64,000 nt of DNA from Bacteroidaceae bacterium (GTDB lineage: Bacteria; Bacteroidota; Bacteroidia; Bacteroidales; Bacteroidaceae): contig JAEEZX010000022.1 of assembly GCA_016292045.1 (NCBI GenBank), forward strand, positions 16,636 to 80,635, read 5' to 3'. Below, piece after piece: positions 1 to 10,544 of this stretch; the stretch's first letter is position 1; each line of letters begins with the position of its first letter. The notes under the pieces were generated by a model. That model saw only the letters and a program-made list of their open reading frames with translations, was not told the origin of the DNA and made no database searches. The translations under genes were made by a program, and so were the position numbers.

Positions 1-671
1 TCGCGCAACTGATAGCTCAAACTGTCCAAATCCAGTCTTACCAACAGGTCGTAGATGGCCTCTGCGCCCATCTTGGCAATGAACTTCTGAGGATCCTCAT
101 CGGGCAACATCTGGTTCTCTCTTGAGAGTTTGTCCATTGCGGCCTGATACTCTTCTTCAGAAAGGACATCATACTGACGGTATACTCCATCCTCGATAGA
201 GCGGTCATCGTTCTCGTTCTTGGGACCCAGCACACCGGGCTGAATCACCACATATCTCTCATAATAGATTACAGAGTCCAGTTTCTTGCTGGGCAATCCC
301 AGCAGATATCCTATCTTGTTGGGAAGTGAGCGGAAATACCAAATGTGAGCCACCGGTACCACTAGACTGATGTGACCGCTACGTTCGCGGCGCACCTTCT
401 TCTCTGTCACCTCCACACCGCAACGGTCGCAGACAATACCACGGTAGCGGATGCGCTTGTACTTTCCGCAATGGCACTCGAAATCCTTGGTGGGGCCAAA
501 GATGCGCTCGCAGAACAGGCCGTCACGCTCGGGCTTGTACGTACGATAGTTGATAGTTTCGGGCTTCAGCACTTCACCGTATGAGTTCTCGAGGATTTCC
601 TCGGGAGAAGCCAATCCGACTGTAATCTTAGTAAAGTTGTTCTTTACTTTGGTTTCTTTCTTGAAAGCCAT
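1..671 (-). CDS. rpoC: RNA polymerase beta' subunit, N-terminal part (runs off the window)
   Basis: This is the start of the largest RNA polymerase subunit, which forms the clamp and most of the active centre. About 223 residues are present and the gene continues past base 1. The N-terminus begins [13 protein letters not shown], followed by the typical [13 protein letters not shown] segment. The first zinc-binding module is visible at about residues 65-83, as the cysteine pairs CHCG and CDRCGVEVT. The gene starts 24 bases after the rpoB stop, so the two are co-transcribed. The start ATG at 671 is the first in frame and matches the family N-terminus. Confidence 0.97.
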   Translation of the reverse strand, partial: MAFKKETKVKNNFTKITVGLASPEEILENSYGEVLKPETINYRTYKPERDGLFCERIFGPTKDFECHCGKYKRIRYRGIVCDRCGVEVTEKKVRRERSGHISLVVPVAHIWYFRSLPNKIGYLLGLPSKKLDSVIYYERYVVIQPGVLGPKNENDDRSIEDGVYRQYDVLSEEEYQAAMDKLSRENQMLPDEDPQKFIAKMGAEAIYDLLVRLDLDSLSYQLR

Positions 672-695
672 ATATCGTATAGTTCCTTGACGTTA

Positions 696-3600
696 TTAAT
701 CCAGTGAAACACTCAAGCCGAGACCTCTCAGTTCGTGCAGCAGCACGTTCAGAGATTCCGGTATACCGGGCGTAGGCATAGGATCACCCTTAACGATAGC
801 CTCGTAAGCCTTTGCTCTGCCCATCACATCATCACTCTTGATAGTGAGGATTTCCTGCAGCACGTGGCTGGCACCGAAGGCTTCGATAGCCCAAACCTCC
901 ATCTCACCGAAACGCTGACCACCGAACTGTGCTTTACCGCCCAGAGGCTGCTGTGTGATGAGGCTGTACGGACCTATCGAACGTGCATGCATCTTATCCT
1001 CTACCATGTGGCCGAGCTTCAGCATGTATGCAACACCTACTGTTGCCAACTGGTCAAAGGGCTCACCCGTTGCACCGTCATACAGCTGCGTTGAGCAGTA
1101 GCGGGGCAGACCTGCTTTATCGGTCCATTCATTGAGGTCGTCCAGTTTAGCACCGTCGAAGATAGGTGTGGCAAATTTCACACCGAGCTTCTTACCGGCA
1201 GCACCGAGCACCGTCTCGAATATCTGACCGATATTCATACGGGAAGGCACGCCCAGAGGGTTCAGTACTATATCTACCGGTGTTCCGTCTGCCAGGAACG
1301 GCATATCCTCCTGACGTACCACCTTGGAGACGATACCCTTGTTACCGTGACGACCGGCCATCTTGTCACCGACACCGATCTTTCTCTTCTTGGCGATATA
1401 CACCTTAGCCATCTGCATGATACCGCTTGGCAGATCGTCACCGATAGTGATAGCAAAATGACGACGCTGATTCTCGGCACCCAGCAACTTGAATTTCTTA
1501 ATGAAGTTCATGATGAGCTGGCGGATAAGCTCGTTGGTGTGCTTGTCAGATGTCCAACCGCTGAGCTGTACTGCAGTATAGTCGATTGTCATGAGCATAC
1601 CCTCCTCAAACTCCTTACCTGCGGGAATGATCTCTGCACCGCTGTAATCCACCACTCCGGCACTCTTCTTACCGTTGGTCAGCTCCAGGAGCTTGTCCAC
1701 AAGAATCATGCGCAGATCTTCCACCTTGCTGTTGAACTCCTCGTCAACGGCAGCCAGACGCAACTTGTCCTGAGCACGGCTTTTGCGGGTCTTGACAGCC
1801 TTGGAGAACAGTTTCTTGTCGATTACCACACCCGACAGCGAAGGAGTAGCCTTGAGTGAAGCATCCTTCACATCGCCTGCCTTGTCACCGAAGATGGCGC
1901 GCAACAACTTCTCTTCAGGAGAAGGATCGCTCTCACCCTTCGGAGTAATCTTACCAATCATGATATCACCGGGCTCCACGCGAGCGCCTACACGTATGAT
2001 ACCATTTTCATCAAGATCCTTGGTAGCCTCTTCGCTCACATTGGGGATATCGCTTGTGAGTTCCTCCATACCACGCTTTGTCTCGCGCACTTCCAGGCTG
2101 AACTCCTCCACGTGAATACTTGTAAGAATATCCTCTCTCACGATGCGCTCGTTGAGCACGATAGCATCCTCGTAGTTGTAACCCTTCCAAGGCATGTAAG
2201 CCACCAGAAGGTTGCGACCGAGAGCAATCTCACCGTTTTCCGTAGAATAGCCCTCTGTGAGGATATCACCGGCCTTCACACGCTGACCCTTCTCACAGAT
2301 AGGACGCAGATCGATGGTCATATTCTGGTTCGTGCGGCGGAACTTGGGAATGCGGTATTCCTTCAAAGCGGGCTCGAAGCTTACGAATTCCTCCTCTTCC
2401 GTACGGTCGTAAAGAATACGGATTGTAGTAGCATCCACATATTCTACAACACCGTCACCCTCAGCAGTAATCATTGTGCGGGAGTCCTCACAAAGCTGCT
2501 TCTCAATACCGGTACCCACGATAGGAGCCTCGCAGCGCACCAGAGGCACAGCCTGACGCATCATGTTAGATCCCATCAGTGCACGGTGAGCGTCATCGTG
2601 CTCCAGGAAGGGAATCATGCTGGCAGCAATAGAGGCAATCTGCTGAGGAGCCACATCCATCAGGTTCACCTGTGCCGGGGGTACGACTGGATAGTCGTCG
2701 TCCTTACGGCACTTTACCACCTTACGGATGAACGAACCGTCATCTCTAAGAGGAGCGTTACCCTGACCGATTACCAGACCTTCTTCCTCTTCTGCTGTCA
2801 TATACTGAACACCGGCATCTGTGAGATCCACCATCGAATTCTCTACCTTACGGTACGGGGTTTCGATGAAACCGAGGTCATTTATCTTGGCGAACACACA
2901 AAGCGAACTGATAAGACCGATGTTAGGTCCTTCAGGAGACTCGATGGGACAGAGACGTCCGTAGTGTGTATAGTGTACGTCACGCACCTCGAAACCGGCT
3001 CTCTCACGCGACAGACCGCCGGGACCCAGGGCTGAGAGACGACGCTTGTGTGTCACCTCAGCAAGAGGGTTGGTCTGATCCATGAACTGCGACAAGGCGT
3101 TCGTGCCGAAGAACGAGTTAATCACAGAGGCTATTGTCTTTGCGTTAATCAGGTCGGCAGGAGAGAACTTCTCGTTGTCGCGCACGTTCATACGCTCACG
3201 AATGGTACGGGCCATACGGTTCAGACCGATGGAGAACTGGTTTGCCAGCTGTTCACCCACCGTACGTACACGGCGGTTGGACAGGTGGTCGATATCGTCC
3301 ACATTGGCCTTTGAGTTCACCAACTCAATCAGATACTTGATGATGGCGATGATATCCTCCTTGGTCAGCACGCGGATGTTCTCGTCGATATCCAGATTCA
3401 ACTTGTGATTGATACGGTAACGGCCAACATCACCCAAGTCGTAGCGCTTATCGGAGAAGAACAGATTGATAATCACCTCTCTTGCACTGGCATCATCGGC
3501 AGGTTCTGCATTACGCAACTGACGGTAGATGTAGTATATGGCCTCGTGCTCTGAGTTGGACGTATCCTTCTGCAGGGTGTTGAATATGATATTGAAGTCT

Positions 3601-4505
3601 GTGCCCAGAGCGTTGTGCTTGTGAACCAGAATGCTCGACACACCGCTCTCCAGAATGAGGTTGATGTTATCATCACTGAGTTCGCTCTCACGGGGGAGCA
3701 ACACCTCGTTACGCTCGATACTTACCACCTCACCCGTATCCTCGTCCACGAAGTCCTCGTGCCAAGTGTGGAGCACGTTGGCAGCCAACTTCTCACCGGC
3801 GTATGTCTTGAGGTTCTGGCGAGTCACCTTCACCTCTTCAGCCAGGTCGAATATCTCGAGAATCTCACGGTCGCTCTCGTAGCCGATGGCACGAAGCAAC
3901 GTTGTCACGGGCAACTTCTTCTTACGGTCGATGTAAGCGTACATCACATTGTTGATGTCCGTGGCAAACTCAATCCAACTACCCTTGAACGGGATTATAC
4001 GAGCTGAATACAGCTGCGTGCCGTTGGTGTGGAGTGAACTTGAGAAGAACACACCGGGCGAACGGTGCAACTGGCTTACGATGACACGCTCGGCACCGTT
4101 GATTACAAACGTGCCGTTGTGGGTCATGTAGGGGATATTGCCCAGGAACACCTCCTGAACCTGCATATCAAAGTCGACATGCTCGGGATCCGTGCAGTAG
4201 AGTTTCAGTTTTGCCTTGAGGGGCACACTGTAAGTCAGACCGCGCTCCAGACACTCCTCGATGGAGTAGCGGGGCGGGTCGATATAATAATCCAGAAACT
4301 CAAGAACGAAATTGTTCCTGGTGTCCATGATGGGGAAATTCTCACTGAACACTTTGTACAGGCCGTCGTTCTTGCGCTGTTCTGGTGGGGTATCCAACTG
4401 GAGGAAGTCATGAAACGACTTCAGCTGCACCTCCAAGAAATCGGGATAGGGCATCGGATTCTTGATAGATGCAAAATTAACACGGTTGTTGATAATTTTA
4501 GCCAT
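696..4505 (-). CDS. rpoB: RNA polymerase beta subunit
   Basis: This is the 1269-residue catalytic beta subunit of RNA polymerase, the usual length for Bacteroidetes. The rifampicin-resistance region, near residues 466-495, reads [19 protein letters not shown] followed by LSALGPGG. The residues most often mutated in resistant strains (Q, D, H, R and S in this block) are the wild-type ones, so rifampicin sensitivity is expected. Other family blocks are [16 protein letters not shown] just downstream, [10 protein letters not shown] near residue 1060, and the C-terminal [11 protein letters not shown]. It lies between rplL and rpoC on the same strand, with a hairpin attenuator just upstream. Confidence 0.99.
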   Translation of the reverse strand: MAKIINNRVNFASIKNPMPYPDFLEVQLKSFHDFLQLDTPPEQRKNDGLYKVFSENFPIMDTRNNFVLEFLDYYIDPPRYSIEECLERGLTYSVPLKAKLKLYCTDPEHVDFDMQVQEVFLGNIPYMTHNGTFVINGAERVIVSQLHRSPGVFFSSSLHTNGTQLYSARIIPFKGSWIEFATDINNVMYAYIDRKKKLPVTTLLRAIGYESDREILEIFDLAEEVKVTRQNLKTYAGEKLAANVLHTWHEDFVDEDTGEVVSIERNEVLLPRESELSDDNINLILESGVSSILVHKHNALGTDFNIIFNTLQKDTSNSEHEAIYYIYRQLRNAEPADDASAREVIINLFFSDKRYDLGDVGRYRINHKLNLDIDENIRVLTKEDIIAIIKYLIELVNSKANVDDIDHLSNRRVRTVGEQLANQFSIGLNRMARTIRERMNVRDNEKFSPADLINAKTIASVINSFFGTNALSQFMDQTNPLAEVTHKRRLSALGPGGLSRERAGFEVRDVHYTHYGRLCPIESPEGPNIGLISSLCVFAKINDLGFIETPYRKVENSMVDLTDAGVQYMTAEEEEGLVIGQGNAPLRDDGSFIRKVVKCRKDDDYPVVPPAQVNLMDVAPQQIASIAASMIPFLEHDDAHRALMGSNMMRQAVPLVRCEAPIVGTGIEKQLCEDSRTMITAEGDGVVEYVDATTIRILYDRTEEEEFVSFEPALKEYRIPKFRRTNQNMTIDLRPICEKGQRVKAGDILTEGYSTENGEIALGRNLLVAYMPWKGYNYEDAIVLNERIVREDILTSIHVEEFSLEVRETKRGMEELTSDIPNVSEEATKDLDENGIIRVGARVEPGDIMIGKITPKGESDPSPEEKLLRAIFGDKAGDVKDASLKATPSLSGVVIDKKLFSKAVKTRKSRAQDKLRLAAVDEEFNSKVEDLRMILVDKLLELTNGKKSAGVVDYSGAEIIPAGKEFEEGMLMTIDYTAVQLSGWTSDKHTNELIRQLIMNFIKKFKLLGAENQRRHFAITIGDDLPSGIMQMAKVYIAKKRKIGVGDKMAGRHGNKGIVSKVVRQEDMPFLADGTPVDIVLNPLGVPSRMNIGQIFETVLGAAGKKLGVKFATPIFDGAKLDDLNEWTDKAGLPRYCSTQLYDGATGEPFDQLATVGVAYMLKLGHMVEDKMHARSIGPYSLITQQPLGGKAQFGGQRFGEMEVWAIEAFGASHVLQEILTIKSDDVMGRAKAYEAIVKGDPMPTPGIPESLNVLLHELRGLGLSVSLD

Positions 4506-4559
4506 GAACTTTTTCGCTTTTCTCTTTGCGTATGTGTGTACGTATTATTTTTTAGACGC

Positions 4560-4597
4560 AAAAAGGTAAAGAACCCCCTACCAGGGGATCCTTTACC
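4560..4597 (-). terminator. Hairpin with T-run between rplL and rpoB (probable attenuator)
   Basis: Read on the minus strand, GGTAAAG at 4597-4591 pairs with CTTTACC at 4571-4565. The inner arms TCCCCT and AGGGGG extend the stem, and five T follow at 4564-4560. It sits inside the ribosomal protein-polymerase operon, so complete termination would silence rpoBC. Partial termination that keeps polymerase below ribosomal protein output is the likely role, as at the well-known rplL-rpoB attenuator of enterobacteria. Confidence 0.75.
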
Positions 4598-4648
4598 GTA
4601 TATCCTGATTTACAGGTGATTACGTTTTTGTGGGCTTCCGGGTCGAAA

Positions 4649-5026
4649 TTACTTCAACTCGATCTCAGCACCAGCCTCCTCGAGAGTCTTCTTCAGGCTC
4701 TCAGCGTCAGCCTTGGCGATACCCTCCTTCAGAGTGCTGGGAGCAGCATCTACGAGGTCCTTAGCCTCCTTCAGGCCAAGACCGCAAGCCTCCTTCACTG
4801 CCTTAACGACAGCGAGCTTGTTAGCACCGGCAGCCTTCAGAACAACGTCGAAGCTGTCCTTCTCCTCAACTGCCTCAGCAGCGGGACCAGCAGCGGGACC
4901 AGCAACAGCAACAGCTGCAGCGGCGGGCTCAATTCCATACTCATCCTTCAGGATGGTTGCCAACTCATTAACTTCTTTCACAGTCAAGTTAACCAACTCT
5001 TCTGCAATAGCTTTCAAATCTGCCAT
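4649..5026 (-). CDS. rplL: 50S ribosomal protein L7/L12
   Basis: This 125-residue acidic protein forms the ribosomal stalk that recruits translation factors. The N-terminal dimerisation part ([19 protein letters not shown]) leads into an alanine/glycine/proline-rich hinge at about residues 36-52. The C-terminal factor-binding domain follows, with the conserved [20 protein letters not shown] segment. It lies 51 bases downstream of rplJ, whose product L10 carries the L7/L12 dimers. The next gene, rpoB, is reached only after the hairpin at 4560-4597. Confidence 0.98.
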   Translation of the reverse strand: MADLKAIAEELVNLTVKEVNELATILKDEYGIEPAAAAVAVAGPAAGPAAEAVEEKDSFDVVLKAAGANKLAVVKAVKEACGLGLKEAKDLVDAAPSTLKEGIAKADAESLKKTLEEAGAEIELK

Positions 5027-5077
5027 TTTCGTATAAATTTATTTGTTTGTTAATTTTAGTTTTTCTTTTTCTCGCGA

Positions 5078-5596
5078 TTAGCGCTTCTCCAGCGTCTGGA
5101 GCACACCGTGAATCGTGTTCTGACCACTCTGCAGGGCAGACAGCACGTTCTTTGCAGGAGACTGCAGCAGAGCAACGATATCGGCTATAACCTCGTTCTT
5201 GCTCTTGATTGCGCAGAGAGCATCGAGCTGGTTGGCACCTACATAGATACCTTCCTCAGCGTAAGCTGCCTTCAGGGCGGGCTTCTCGAGCTTCTTGCTC
5301 TTCATCTCCTTCAGCATCTTGGCAGGCACATTAGCCACCTCTGTGAACAACACAGCGGTTGTGCCCTTCAGGACAGGCTTCAGAGCCTCGAAATCCACAT
5401 CAGTAGCCTCCAGAGTCTTCTCCAGAAGGGTGTTCTTCACGAGCACCATCTTCAAATTGCTCTTAAAGCATGCGCGACGCAGGTTGCTTGTAGCAGTAGC
5501 ATCCATTCCCTCTACGTCTATCAGGTAGAAGTGAGGGTATTTCTGAATCAATTCACCCAATTGGGCGATGATTGCACTCTTATCTTCCTTTCTCAT
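5078..5596 (-). CDS. rplJ: 50S ribosomal protein L10
   Basis: L10, 172 residues, anchors the L7/L12 dimers to 23S rRNA. The N-terminal half carries the rRNA-binding segment (LIDVEGMDATATSNLRRAC and the following LVKNTLLEKTLE). The C-terminal helix that binds L7/L12 ends in LSALQSGQNTIHGVLQTLEKR (written here in parts: LSALQSGQN, then TIHGVLQTLEKR). Only 15 bases separate it from rplA, so there is no room for the long autoregulatory leader that precedes rplJ in enterobacteria. Translational control here must work differently. Confidence 0.97.
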   Translation of the reverse strand: MRKEDKSAIIAQLGELIQKYPHFYLIDVEGMDATATSNLRRACFKSNLKMVLVKNTLLEKTLEATDVDFEALKPVLKGTTAVLFTEVANVPAKMLKEMKSKKLEKPALKAAYAEEGIYVGANQLDALCAIKSKNEVIADIVALLQSPAKNVLSALQSGQNTIHGVLQTLEKR

Positions 5597-5611
5597 GATT
5601 CGTAGCTGTTA

Positions 5612-6310
5612 TTAGATTTCGTCAATAGCCTTCGGATCAACCTTGATGCCACGGCTCATTGTACTTGAAAGATAAACACTCTTCACATAGGTACCCTTGG
5701 CTGCACTGGGCTTGAGCTTCTGGATAGTAGCCATAAACTCTCTTGCGTTCTCGGCAATCTGCTCCGGGGTGAAGGAAACCTTACCGATGGAGGTATGCAC
5801 GATACCAGTCTTGTCGACCTTAAAGTCGATTTTACCAGCCTTGACCTCACGGATGGCCTTAGCGACATCCATGGTCACAGTACCGCTCTTGGGGTTGGGC
5901 ATCAAGCCGCGAGGACCGAGCACACGACCCAGAGCACCAATCTTACCCATGATGGCGGGCATAGTGATGATTACGTCGATATCAGTCCAACCACCCTTGA
6001 TTTTCTCGATGTATTCGTCGAGACCTACGTAGTCGGCACCAGCCTCCTTAGCTGCAGTTTCAGCATCGGGAGTACACAGGCAGAGCACGCGAGTCACCTT
6101 ACCCGTTCCATTGGGCAGAGACACCACGCCACGTACCATCTGGTTAGCCTTACGAGGATCTACGCCGAGACGCACGTCGATGTCGACGCTAGCGTCAAAC
6201 TTGGTAGTAGTAATCTCCTTTACCAAGGCAGCAGCCTCTTTCAGAGTGTAAGCTTTCCCTGCTTCAATCTTCTCGGCTACCAACTTCTGGTTTTTCGTCA
6301 GTTTACTCAT
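5612..6310 (-). CDS. rplA: 50S ribosomal protein L1
   Basis: L1, 232 residues, is part of the mobile L1 stalk that handles the E-site tRNA. In many bacteria it also represses its own operon by binding the rplK leader. Family blocks include [20 protein letters not shown] near residues 42-61 and [19 protein letters not shown] near residues 128-146. The length is normal. It lies 21 bases downstream of rplK and is translated in the same order as in most bacteria. Confidence 0.98.
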   Translation of the reverse strand: MSKLTKNQKLVAEKIEAGKAYTLKEAAALVKEITTTKFDASVDIDVRLGVDPRKANQMVRGVVSLPNGTGKVTRVLCLCTPDAETAAKEAGADYVGLDEYIEKIKGGWTDIDVIITMPAIMGKIGALGRVLGPRGLMPNPKSGTVTMDVAKAIREVKAGKIDFKVDKTGIVHTSIGKVSFTPEQIAENAREFMATIQKLKPSAAKGTYVKSVYLSSTMSRGIKVDPKAIDEI

Positions 6311-6331
6311 AAGTTAATTGAAGTTTAAAAG

Positions 6332-6769
6332 TTATGCAGGGAATTCACCCTTTACCTTGATACCCATGCTGCGAGCTGTACCTGCAACGAGACGCATAGC
6401 GCTCTCCACAGTGAAGCAGTTCAAGTCAGGCATCTTATCCTCTGCGATAGTCCTCACCTGATCCCAAGTGACCTCAGCCACCTTCTTACGGTTAGGCTCT
6501 GCAGAACCACTCTTGATTTTGCACATCTCCATCAACTGTACTGCTACCGGAGGAGTCTTAACGATGAAATCGTATGACTTGTCGGCATAGTACGTGATGA
6601 CAACAGGAAGAGTCTTACCAGCCTTATCCTGCGTACGTGCGTTGAAAGCTTTGCAGAAATCCATGATGTTGATTCCCTTTGAGCCCAATGCGGGACCTAC
6701 TGGGGGAGAAGGATTCGCTGCGCCGCCCTTTATCTGCAATTTGATAAATCCAGCAACTTCTTTTGCCAT
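6332..6769 (-). CDS. rplK: 50S ribosomal protein L11
   Basis: L11, 145 residues, binds the GTPase-associated region of 23S rRNA and is the target of thiostrepton. The N-terminal proline-rich switch segment [20 protein letters not shown] is intact near residues 19-38. The C-terminal rRNA-binding domain ends in [15 protein letters not shown]. It lies 14 bases after nusG on the same strand. Nothing unusual is seen. Confidence 0.98.
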   Translation of the reverse strand: MAKEVAGFIKLQIKGGAANPSPPVGPALGSKGINIMDFCKAFNARTQDKAGKTLPVVITYYADKSYDFIVKTPPVAVQLMEMCKIKSGSAEPNRKKVAEVTWDQVRTIAEDKMPDLNCFTVESAMRLVAGTARSMGIKVKGEFPA

Positions 6770-6783
6770 TTTCTTCTACAATT

Positions 6784-7338
6784 TTAGAGTTTTTCAACCT
6801 GCATAAAACCAAGCTCCAGAGGCGTCTTGCGTCCGAAGATCTTGACTCTCACCTTCAGCTTGCGCTTTTCGTTGTTCACCTCTTCCACCACAGCGTCGAA
6901 GTCCTTGAACGGTCCGTCGGTCACCTTGACGTTCTCGCCCACCTCGTAAGGTATGACGATATCCTCAGGCACCTCCTGAAGCTCGTCCACAGTGCCAAGC
7001 ATCTGTGAAACTTCTGCATCGGTAAGAGGCATGGGTACCTGACTTCCTTTGGAAGCTGATAGGAAGCCGAGTACATTGGGCACACTCCTGAGAGTAGCCT
7101 GTGTCTCGCCCACTAGTTCTGCCTCAACGAAGACATAACCGGAAAAACGGTTCTTCTCCTTGACAACACGCTTGCCGTTGCGCACGGCGAGCACCTTTTC
7201 CGTGGGGATGAGCACCTGAGACACGTGACAGGCAATATCGGGATGCTGAGCTATCAGCGCCTCGATATACTCCTTCACTTTGCTTTCTTTGCCGCTAATG
7301 GCACGCATCACGTACCACTTCTTGTTGCTTTCAGCCAT
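6784..7338 (-). CDS. nusG: Transcription termination/antitermination factor NusG
   Basis: NusG, 184 residues, binds RNA polymerase and links it to Rho or to ribosomal protein S10. The N-terminal NGN domain begins [19 protein letters not shown]. The C-terminal KOW domain is recognised by [19 protein letters not shown] followed by [17 protein letters not shown]. There is no extra inserted domain. It sits 18 bases downstream of secE, the universal secE-nusG order. Confidence 0.97.
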   Translation of the reverse strand: MAESNKKWYVMRAISGKESKVKEYIEALIAQHPDIACHVSQVLIPTEKVLAVRNGKRVVKEKNRFSGYVFVEAELVGETQATLRSVPNVLGFLSASKGSQVPMPLTDAEVSQMLGTVDELQEVPEDIVIPYEVGENVKVTDGPFKDFDAVVEEVNNEKRKLKVRVKIFGRKTPLELGFMQVEKL

Positions 7339-7356
7339 CTCGAGTACTCTTTTTTA

Positions 7357-7554
7357 TTAGCGCAACCAACCATAGATGCCTTCCATTCCAGACTGGAACA
7401 CGAAGTCCATAGCGAAGATAACCAGTGCAATGCAGAGGGAAGCTGTCAATACTACTACTGCGCTGTTCATCAACTCCTGACGTGAAGGCCAAGTGGTCTT
7501 ATACACAAGTTCTTGGTAGGAATCTTTGCAATACTTAATGATATTCTGTAACAT
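7357..7554 (-). CDS. secE: Preprotein translocase subunit SecE
   Basis: This is a 65-residue single-pass membrane protein, the short form of SecE found in most bacteria. It clamps SecY in the SecYEG channel. The N-terminal amphipathic part contains the family motif SYQELVYKTTWPSRQELMNS. It is followed by one hydrophobic span (AVVVLTASLCIALVIFAMDF). It lies between tRNA-Trp and nusG. Identity rests on the motif, size and position. Confidence 0.95.
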   Translation of the reverse strand: MLQNIIKYCKDSYQELVYKTTWPSRQELMNSAVVVLTASLCIALVIFAMDFVFQSGMEGIYGWLR

Positions 7555-7576
7555 ATTCCTATTTTCTTTTTTCTTG

Positions 7577-7649
7577 CACGGGAAGAGAGGCTCGAACTCC
7601 CGACACCTGGTTTTGGAGACCAGTGCTCTACCAACTGAGCTATTCCCGT
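7577..7649 (-). tRNA. tRNA-Trp (anticodon CCA)
   Basis: A 73-base cloverleaf: the acceptor stem ACGGGAA pairs with TTCCCGT, the anticodon stem is CTGGT/ACCAG with loop CTCCAAA, and the T arm is GGGAG/CTCTC around TTCGAGC. The anticodon CCA reads UGG. The CCA tail is not encoded. It lies between tuf and secE, the common trpT position. Confidence 0.97.
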
Positions 7650-7654
7650 AATTA

Positions 7655-7681
7655 GTGTGGACGATGAGTCACCGCCCACAC
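7655..7681. other. Hairpin between tuf and tRNA-Trp
   Basis: GTGTGG at 7655-7660 pairs with CCACAC at 7676-7681. On the plus strand it is followed by six T, but no plus-strand gene needs a terminator here. On the minus strand it lies directly before the tRNA 5' end. A processing stem that separates tuf mRNA from the tRNA, or partial termination, is possible. The role is inference. Confidence 0.4.
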
Positions 7682-7719
7682 TTTTTTATTTTCTTCAGCC
7701 TAGACTGAATTGACTTTTT

Positions 7720-8901
7720 TTAGTCAAATACCTCAGTGATCTGACCAGAACCTACGGTGCGGCCACCCTCACGGATAGCGAAGCGCAGACCTACGTTCAG
7801 AGCCACAGCGTAGATGAGCTCTACAGTGATCTCAACGTTATCACCGGGCATTACCATCTCGATTCCATCGGGGAGCTTGATCTCACCGGTGCAGTCCATG
7901 GTGCGCAGGTAGAACTGAGGACGATACTTGTTACCGAACGGAGTGTGACGACCACCCTCTTCCTTCTTCAGCACGTAAACAGAAGCCTTGAAGCCCTTGT
8001 GATGAGTGATAGCACCCGGGTGTGTGATAACCATACCACGACGAACCTCGTTCTTATCGATACCACGGAGCAGCAGACCTACGTTATCGCCAGCCTCACC
8101 CTGATCGAGCAGCTTGCGGAACATCTCAACACCAGTGATGACAGACTTCTTGTCCTCACCGAGACCGAGGATCTGAACTTCGTCACCAACCTTTACGATA
8201 CCAGTCTCAACACGACCAGTGGCAACAGTACCACGACCAGTGATAGAGAATACGTCCTCAACGGGCATCAGGAAGGGCTTATCGATGTCGCGAACGGGTT
8301 CCTGAATCCAGGTGTCGCAAGCGTCCATCAGCTCCATTACCTTGTCCTCCCACTCGGGTACACCGTTCAGGGCACCGAGAGCAGAACCACGGATGATAGG
8401 AGTATCCTCCTCGAAGTCGTACTGAGCGAGCAGCTCACCCATTTCCATCTCAACGAGCTCCAACATCTCCTCGTCGTCCACCATATCACACTTGTTCAGG
8501 AAGACAACCAGACGGGGAACGTTCACCTGACGAGCGAGCAGGATGTGCTCACGGGTCTGAGGCATAGGACCGTCAGTAGCGGCAACTACAATGATAGCAC
8601 CGTCCATCTGAGCAGCACCAGTTACCATGTTCTTCACATAGTCGGCGTGGCCCGGGCAGTCAACGTGAGCGTAGTGACGCTTAGCGGTCTCGTACTCAAC
8701 GTGAGCGGTGTTGATGGTGATACCACGCTCCTTCTCCTCGGGAGCGTTATCGATCTGGTCGAAGCTCTTAACCTCAGAAAGACCCTTCTTTGCCAACACA
8801 GCGGTAATAGCTGCAGTCAGAGTGGTCTTACCGTGGTCAACGTGTCCAATAGTACCAATGTTTACATGCGGTTTGGTACGTTCGAATTTCTCTTTTGCCA
8901 T
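7720..8901 (-). CDS. tuf: Translation elongation factor Tu
   Basis: EF-Tu, 393 residues, delivers aminoacyl-tRNA to the ribosome using GTP. The nucleotide-binding motifs are GHVDHGKT (residues 19-26), DCPGH near residue 80, NKCD near residue 135 and SALGAL near residue 173. Domain 2 begins near [20 protein letters not shown]. The length and the complete motifs show a working gene. It follows tRNA-Gly and tRNA-Thr on the same strand and precedes tRNA-Trp, so tRNAs and factor are probably made from one transcript. Confidence 0.99.
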   Translation of the reverse strand: MAKEKFERTKPHVNIGTIGHVDHGKTTLTAAITAVLAKKGLSEVKSFDQIDNAPEEKERGITINTAHVEYETAKRHYAHVDCPGHADYVKNMVTGAAQMDGAIIVVAATDGPMPQTREHILLARQVNVPRLVVFLNKCDMVDDEEMLELVEMEMGELLAQYDFEEDTPIIRGSALGALNGVPEWEDKVMELMDACDTWIQEPVRDIDKPFLMPVEDVFSITGRGTVATGRVETGIVKVGDEVQILGLGEDKKSVITGVEMFRKLLDQGEAGDNVGLLLRGIDKNEVRRGMVITHPGAITHHKGFKASVYVLKKEEGGRHTPFGNKYRPQFYLRTMDCTGEIKLPDGIEMVMPGDNVEITVELIYAVALNVGLRFAIREGGRTVGSGQITEVFD

Positions 8902-8962
8902 AGCAATCTTTAATTAAACGTTTAATTATATATTATAAATAATGTATGTTGCTCCAAAAGTG

Positions 8963-9034
<72 letters not shown>

Positions 9035-9075
9035 AACATCTTTTTCTCTCCTCTCAGGCACCCCTGAGCAACTTG

Positions 9076-9148
9076 AGCGGAAGACGGGGCTCAAACCCGC
9101 GACCCCCAGCTTGGAAGGCTAGTGCTCTATCGACTGAGCTACTTCCGC
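9076..9148 (-). tRNA. tRNA-Gly (anticodon TCC)
   Basis: A 73-base cloverleaf with acceptor stem GCGGAAG/CTTCCGC and discriminator T. The anticodon stem is CTAGC/GCTGG around the loop CTTCCAA, giving anticodon TCC. It is the first gene after the promoter at 9186 and lies 41 bases upstream of tRNA-Thr. Confidence 0.97.
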
Positions 9149-9185
9149 ATCATCAGACATACCGCTCTCGGGGCTAAGTCGGGCA

Positions 9186-9193
9186 CAAAGGTA
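9186..9193 (-). promoter_or_regulatory. -7 box of the tRNA-tuf operon promoter
   Basis: TACCTTTG on the minus strand matches the Bacteroidetes consensus TAnnTTTG and lies 37 bases before tRNA-Gly. No clean -33 TTTG is seen at the expected 19-base spacing, which is not unusual for strong stable-RNA promoters. Confidence 0.6.
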
Positions 9194-9293
9194 CAACATT
9201 TTGATGAAAGAGAATGCCAATTAATATAGTTTTTTTCAAAAAAAACCGTTTTTTCTTCCTTTTCGGCCCTCATTTTTACATTTAAGGTCGTTT

Positions 9294-10169
9294 TCAGTCC
9301 CTCGGATGCGCTTTTTTGTATGCTTTTTTCAAATCCTCGAACACCATATGAGTGTATATCTCCGTCGTCCCCACACTTTCGTGTCCGAGCAGTTCTTTGA
9401 TACTCATCAGGTCGGCATCGTGGTTGAGCATCGCCGTGGCGAAGCTGTGACGCAGCACGTGCGGGCTCCGTTTCTTCTGGTCTGTCACCAGCGCGAGGTT
9501 TCTCGTCGTTGTCTGGCGCACGTCTCCATAGTTGATTCTCTGCGTCTTGCGCCTGTTGAGGAAGAAGGCTCTCTCCTCCCCCGTCTCTCCACGCTGCATC
9601 AGGTATTTCTCCACCGCCGCTTTCAGTTCGGGGCCGAAGGGCACGATACGCTGTTTGTTGCGCTTACCCGTCACCTTGAGCTGGCACTGGTTCAGGTCCA
9701 CATCCTCCACATCCAGTGAGATGAGTTCGGCTGCACGCAGCCCCGTTGAATAGAGCATCAGCAGGATGAGTCTGTCGCGCTGCCCGTTGTAGTCGGGCGT
9801 GAACTGCACCTCCCCGAAGAGCCTGTCCATCTCTCCCTCCGGAATGAATCCCGGCAACGTGCGCTCGCGCTTGGGCGGGTTAAGCCTGAAGGCAGGATCC
9901 TTCTCCACTATGCCCATTCTCAGGAGATAGCGGTAGAAGGACTTCACGCCGCTAAGGTTCTTGGCCACAGTGGTGGCCTTCAGCCCTTCGTCCATCATCT
10001 GCATTATCCACATGCGGATGATGTCCGTGCTTATTGTCTCCCACGTGAGCTCAGAGTCCAGGGAACACCAAAAAGCCTGGAACTTCTCCAGGCAATCTCG
10101 GTACGTGGTAAGCGTTCGCTCCGAAGCGTTGCGCTCGTAGCGAAGATAATCGATGAAGCGGCTTAGCAC
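9294..10169 (-). CDS. Tyrosine recombinase, XerC/XerD type
   Basis: This 291-residue site-specific recombinase has the two-domain XerC/D layout: an N-terminal SAM-like DNA-binding domain (residues 1-85) and a C-terminal catalytic domain. All catalytic residues are present: R145 (STGLRAAEL), K169 in the beta-hairpin (VTGKRNKQR), H237 and R240 (HVLRHSFA), H263 (LGHES) and nucleophile Y272 (EIYTH). The size and the place next to rpsU suggest a housekeeping Xer protein that resolves chromosome dimers rather than a mobile-element integrase, and no attachment repeats are seen nearby. Its start overlaps the rpsU stop by 7 bases, so the two are co-translated. Whether it is XerC or XerD is not certain. 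Confidence 0.88.
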   Translation of the reverse strand: MLSRFIDYLRYERNASERTLTTYRDCLEKFQAFWCSLDSELTWETISTDIIRMWIMQMMDEGLKATTVAKNLSGVKSFYRYLLRMGIVEKDPAFRLNPPKRERTLPGFIPEGEMDRLFGEVQFTPDYNGQRDRLILLMLYSTGLRAAELISLDVEDVDLNQCQLKVTGKRNKQRIVPFGPELKAAVEKYLMQRGETGEERAFFLNRRKTQRINYGDVRQTTTRNLALVTDQKKRSPHVLRHSFATAMLNHDADLMSIKELLGHESVGTTEIYTHMVFEDLKKAYKKAHPRD

Positions 10170-10357
10170 TCCTCGGCGCGCTTGAGCTGCTGTACGTATA
10201 CGGCACGCTCCATAGCCAGGCGCTTCAGGACGCTGGGCTTGTCAAATTGCTGACGGTTACGGAGCTCCTTGACTACGCCAGTCTTCTCAAACTTACGCTT
10301 GAATTTCTTCAACGCTCTTTCGATGTTCTCACCGTCTTTTACAGGTACTACAATCAT
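10163..10357 (-). CDS. rpsU: 30S ribosomal protein S21
   Basis: S21, 64 residues, is a small basic protein of the 30S platform that affects initiation. The start MIVVPVKDGENIERALKKFK and the following arginine/lysine-rich helix are typical. In Bacteroidetes S21 has been linked to sequestering the anti-Shine-Dalgarno region, which fits the lack of clear ribosome-binding sites across this window. It is the first gene of a two-gene unit with the recombinase downstream. Confidence 0.95.
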   Translation of the reverse strand: MIVVPVKDGENIERALKKFKRKFEKTGVVKELRNRQQFDKPSVLKRLAMERAVYVQQLKRAEEC

Positions 10358-10403
10358 CTGTGTTTGTAATTACTTTATATGTACGTTCTTAAATTTGCGA
10401 CCG

Positions 10404-10411
10404 CAAAGGTA
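10404..10411 (-). promoter_or_regulatory. -7 box of the rpsU promoter
   Basis: TACCTTTG on the minus strand, 47 bases before the rpsU start, matches TAnnTTTG. The leader between it and the ATG is A+T-rich and without a Shine-Dalgarno sequence. Confidence 0.6.
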
Positions 10412-10473
10412 CAACATTTTTTATGAAATAACCCACTTCGGAGCGTTTTTTTTCACATTTTTCCAAAAAAATT

Positions 10474-10513
10474 AAAAAAAGTGGGCCCTTGCAAGACGCA
10501 AAGAGCCCACTTT
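10474..10513 (-). terminator. Rho-independent terminator of mdh
   Basis: On the minus strand AAGTGGGC at 10513-10506 pairs with GCCCACTT at 10486-10479, with the loop between them and a run of seven T from 10480 downward. It lies about 30 bases after the mdh stop and insulates mdh from rpsU. Confidence 0.88.
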
Positions 10514-10544
10514 ATCCCTATATAAGATTTATATGAAGCTTTTT

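Noticed and set aside
2112..3035. A 307-codon open frame opposite rpoB
   Set aside because: rpoB is complete and conserved across the whole stretch; the antisense frame has no recognisable feature.
7945..8913. A 322-codon open frame opposite tuf
   Set aside because: tuf is certain, and strong codon bias of this gene commonly leaves long antisense frames.
9294..10169. Integrase marking a mobile element near the tRNA genes
   Set aside because: No attachment-site duplication of tRNA-Gly or tRNA-Thr and no mobile-element genes are seen; the gene is overlapped with rpsU.
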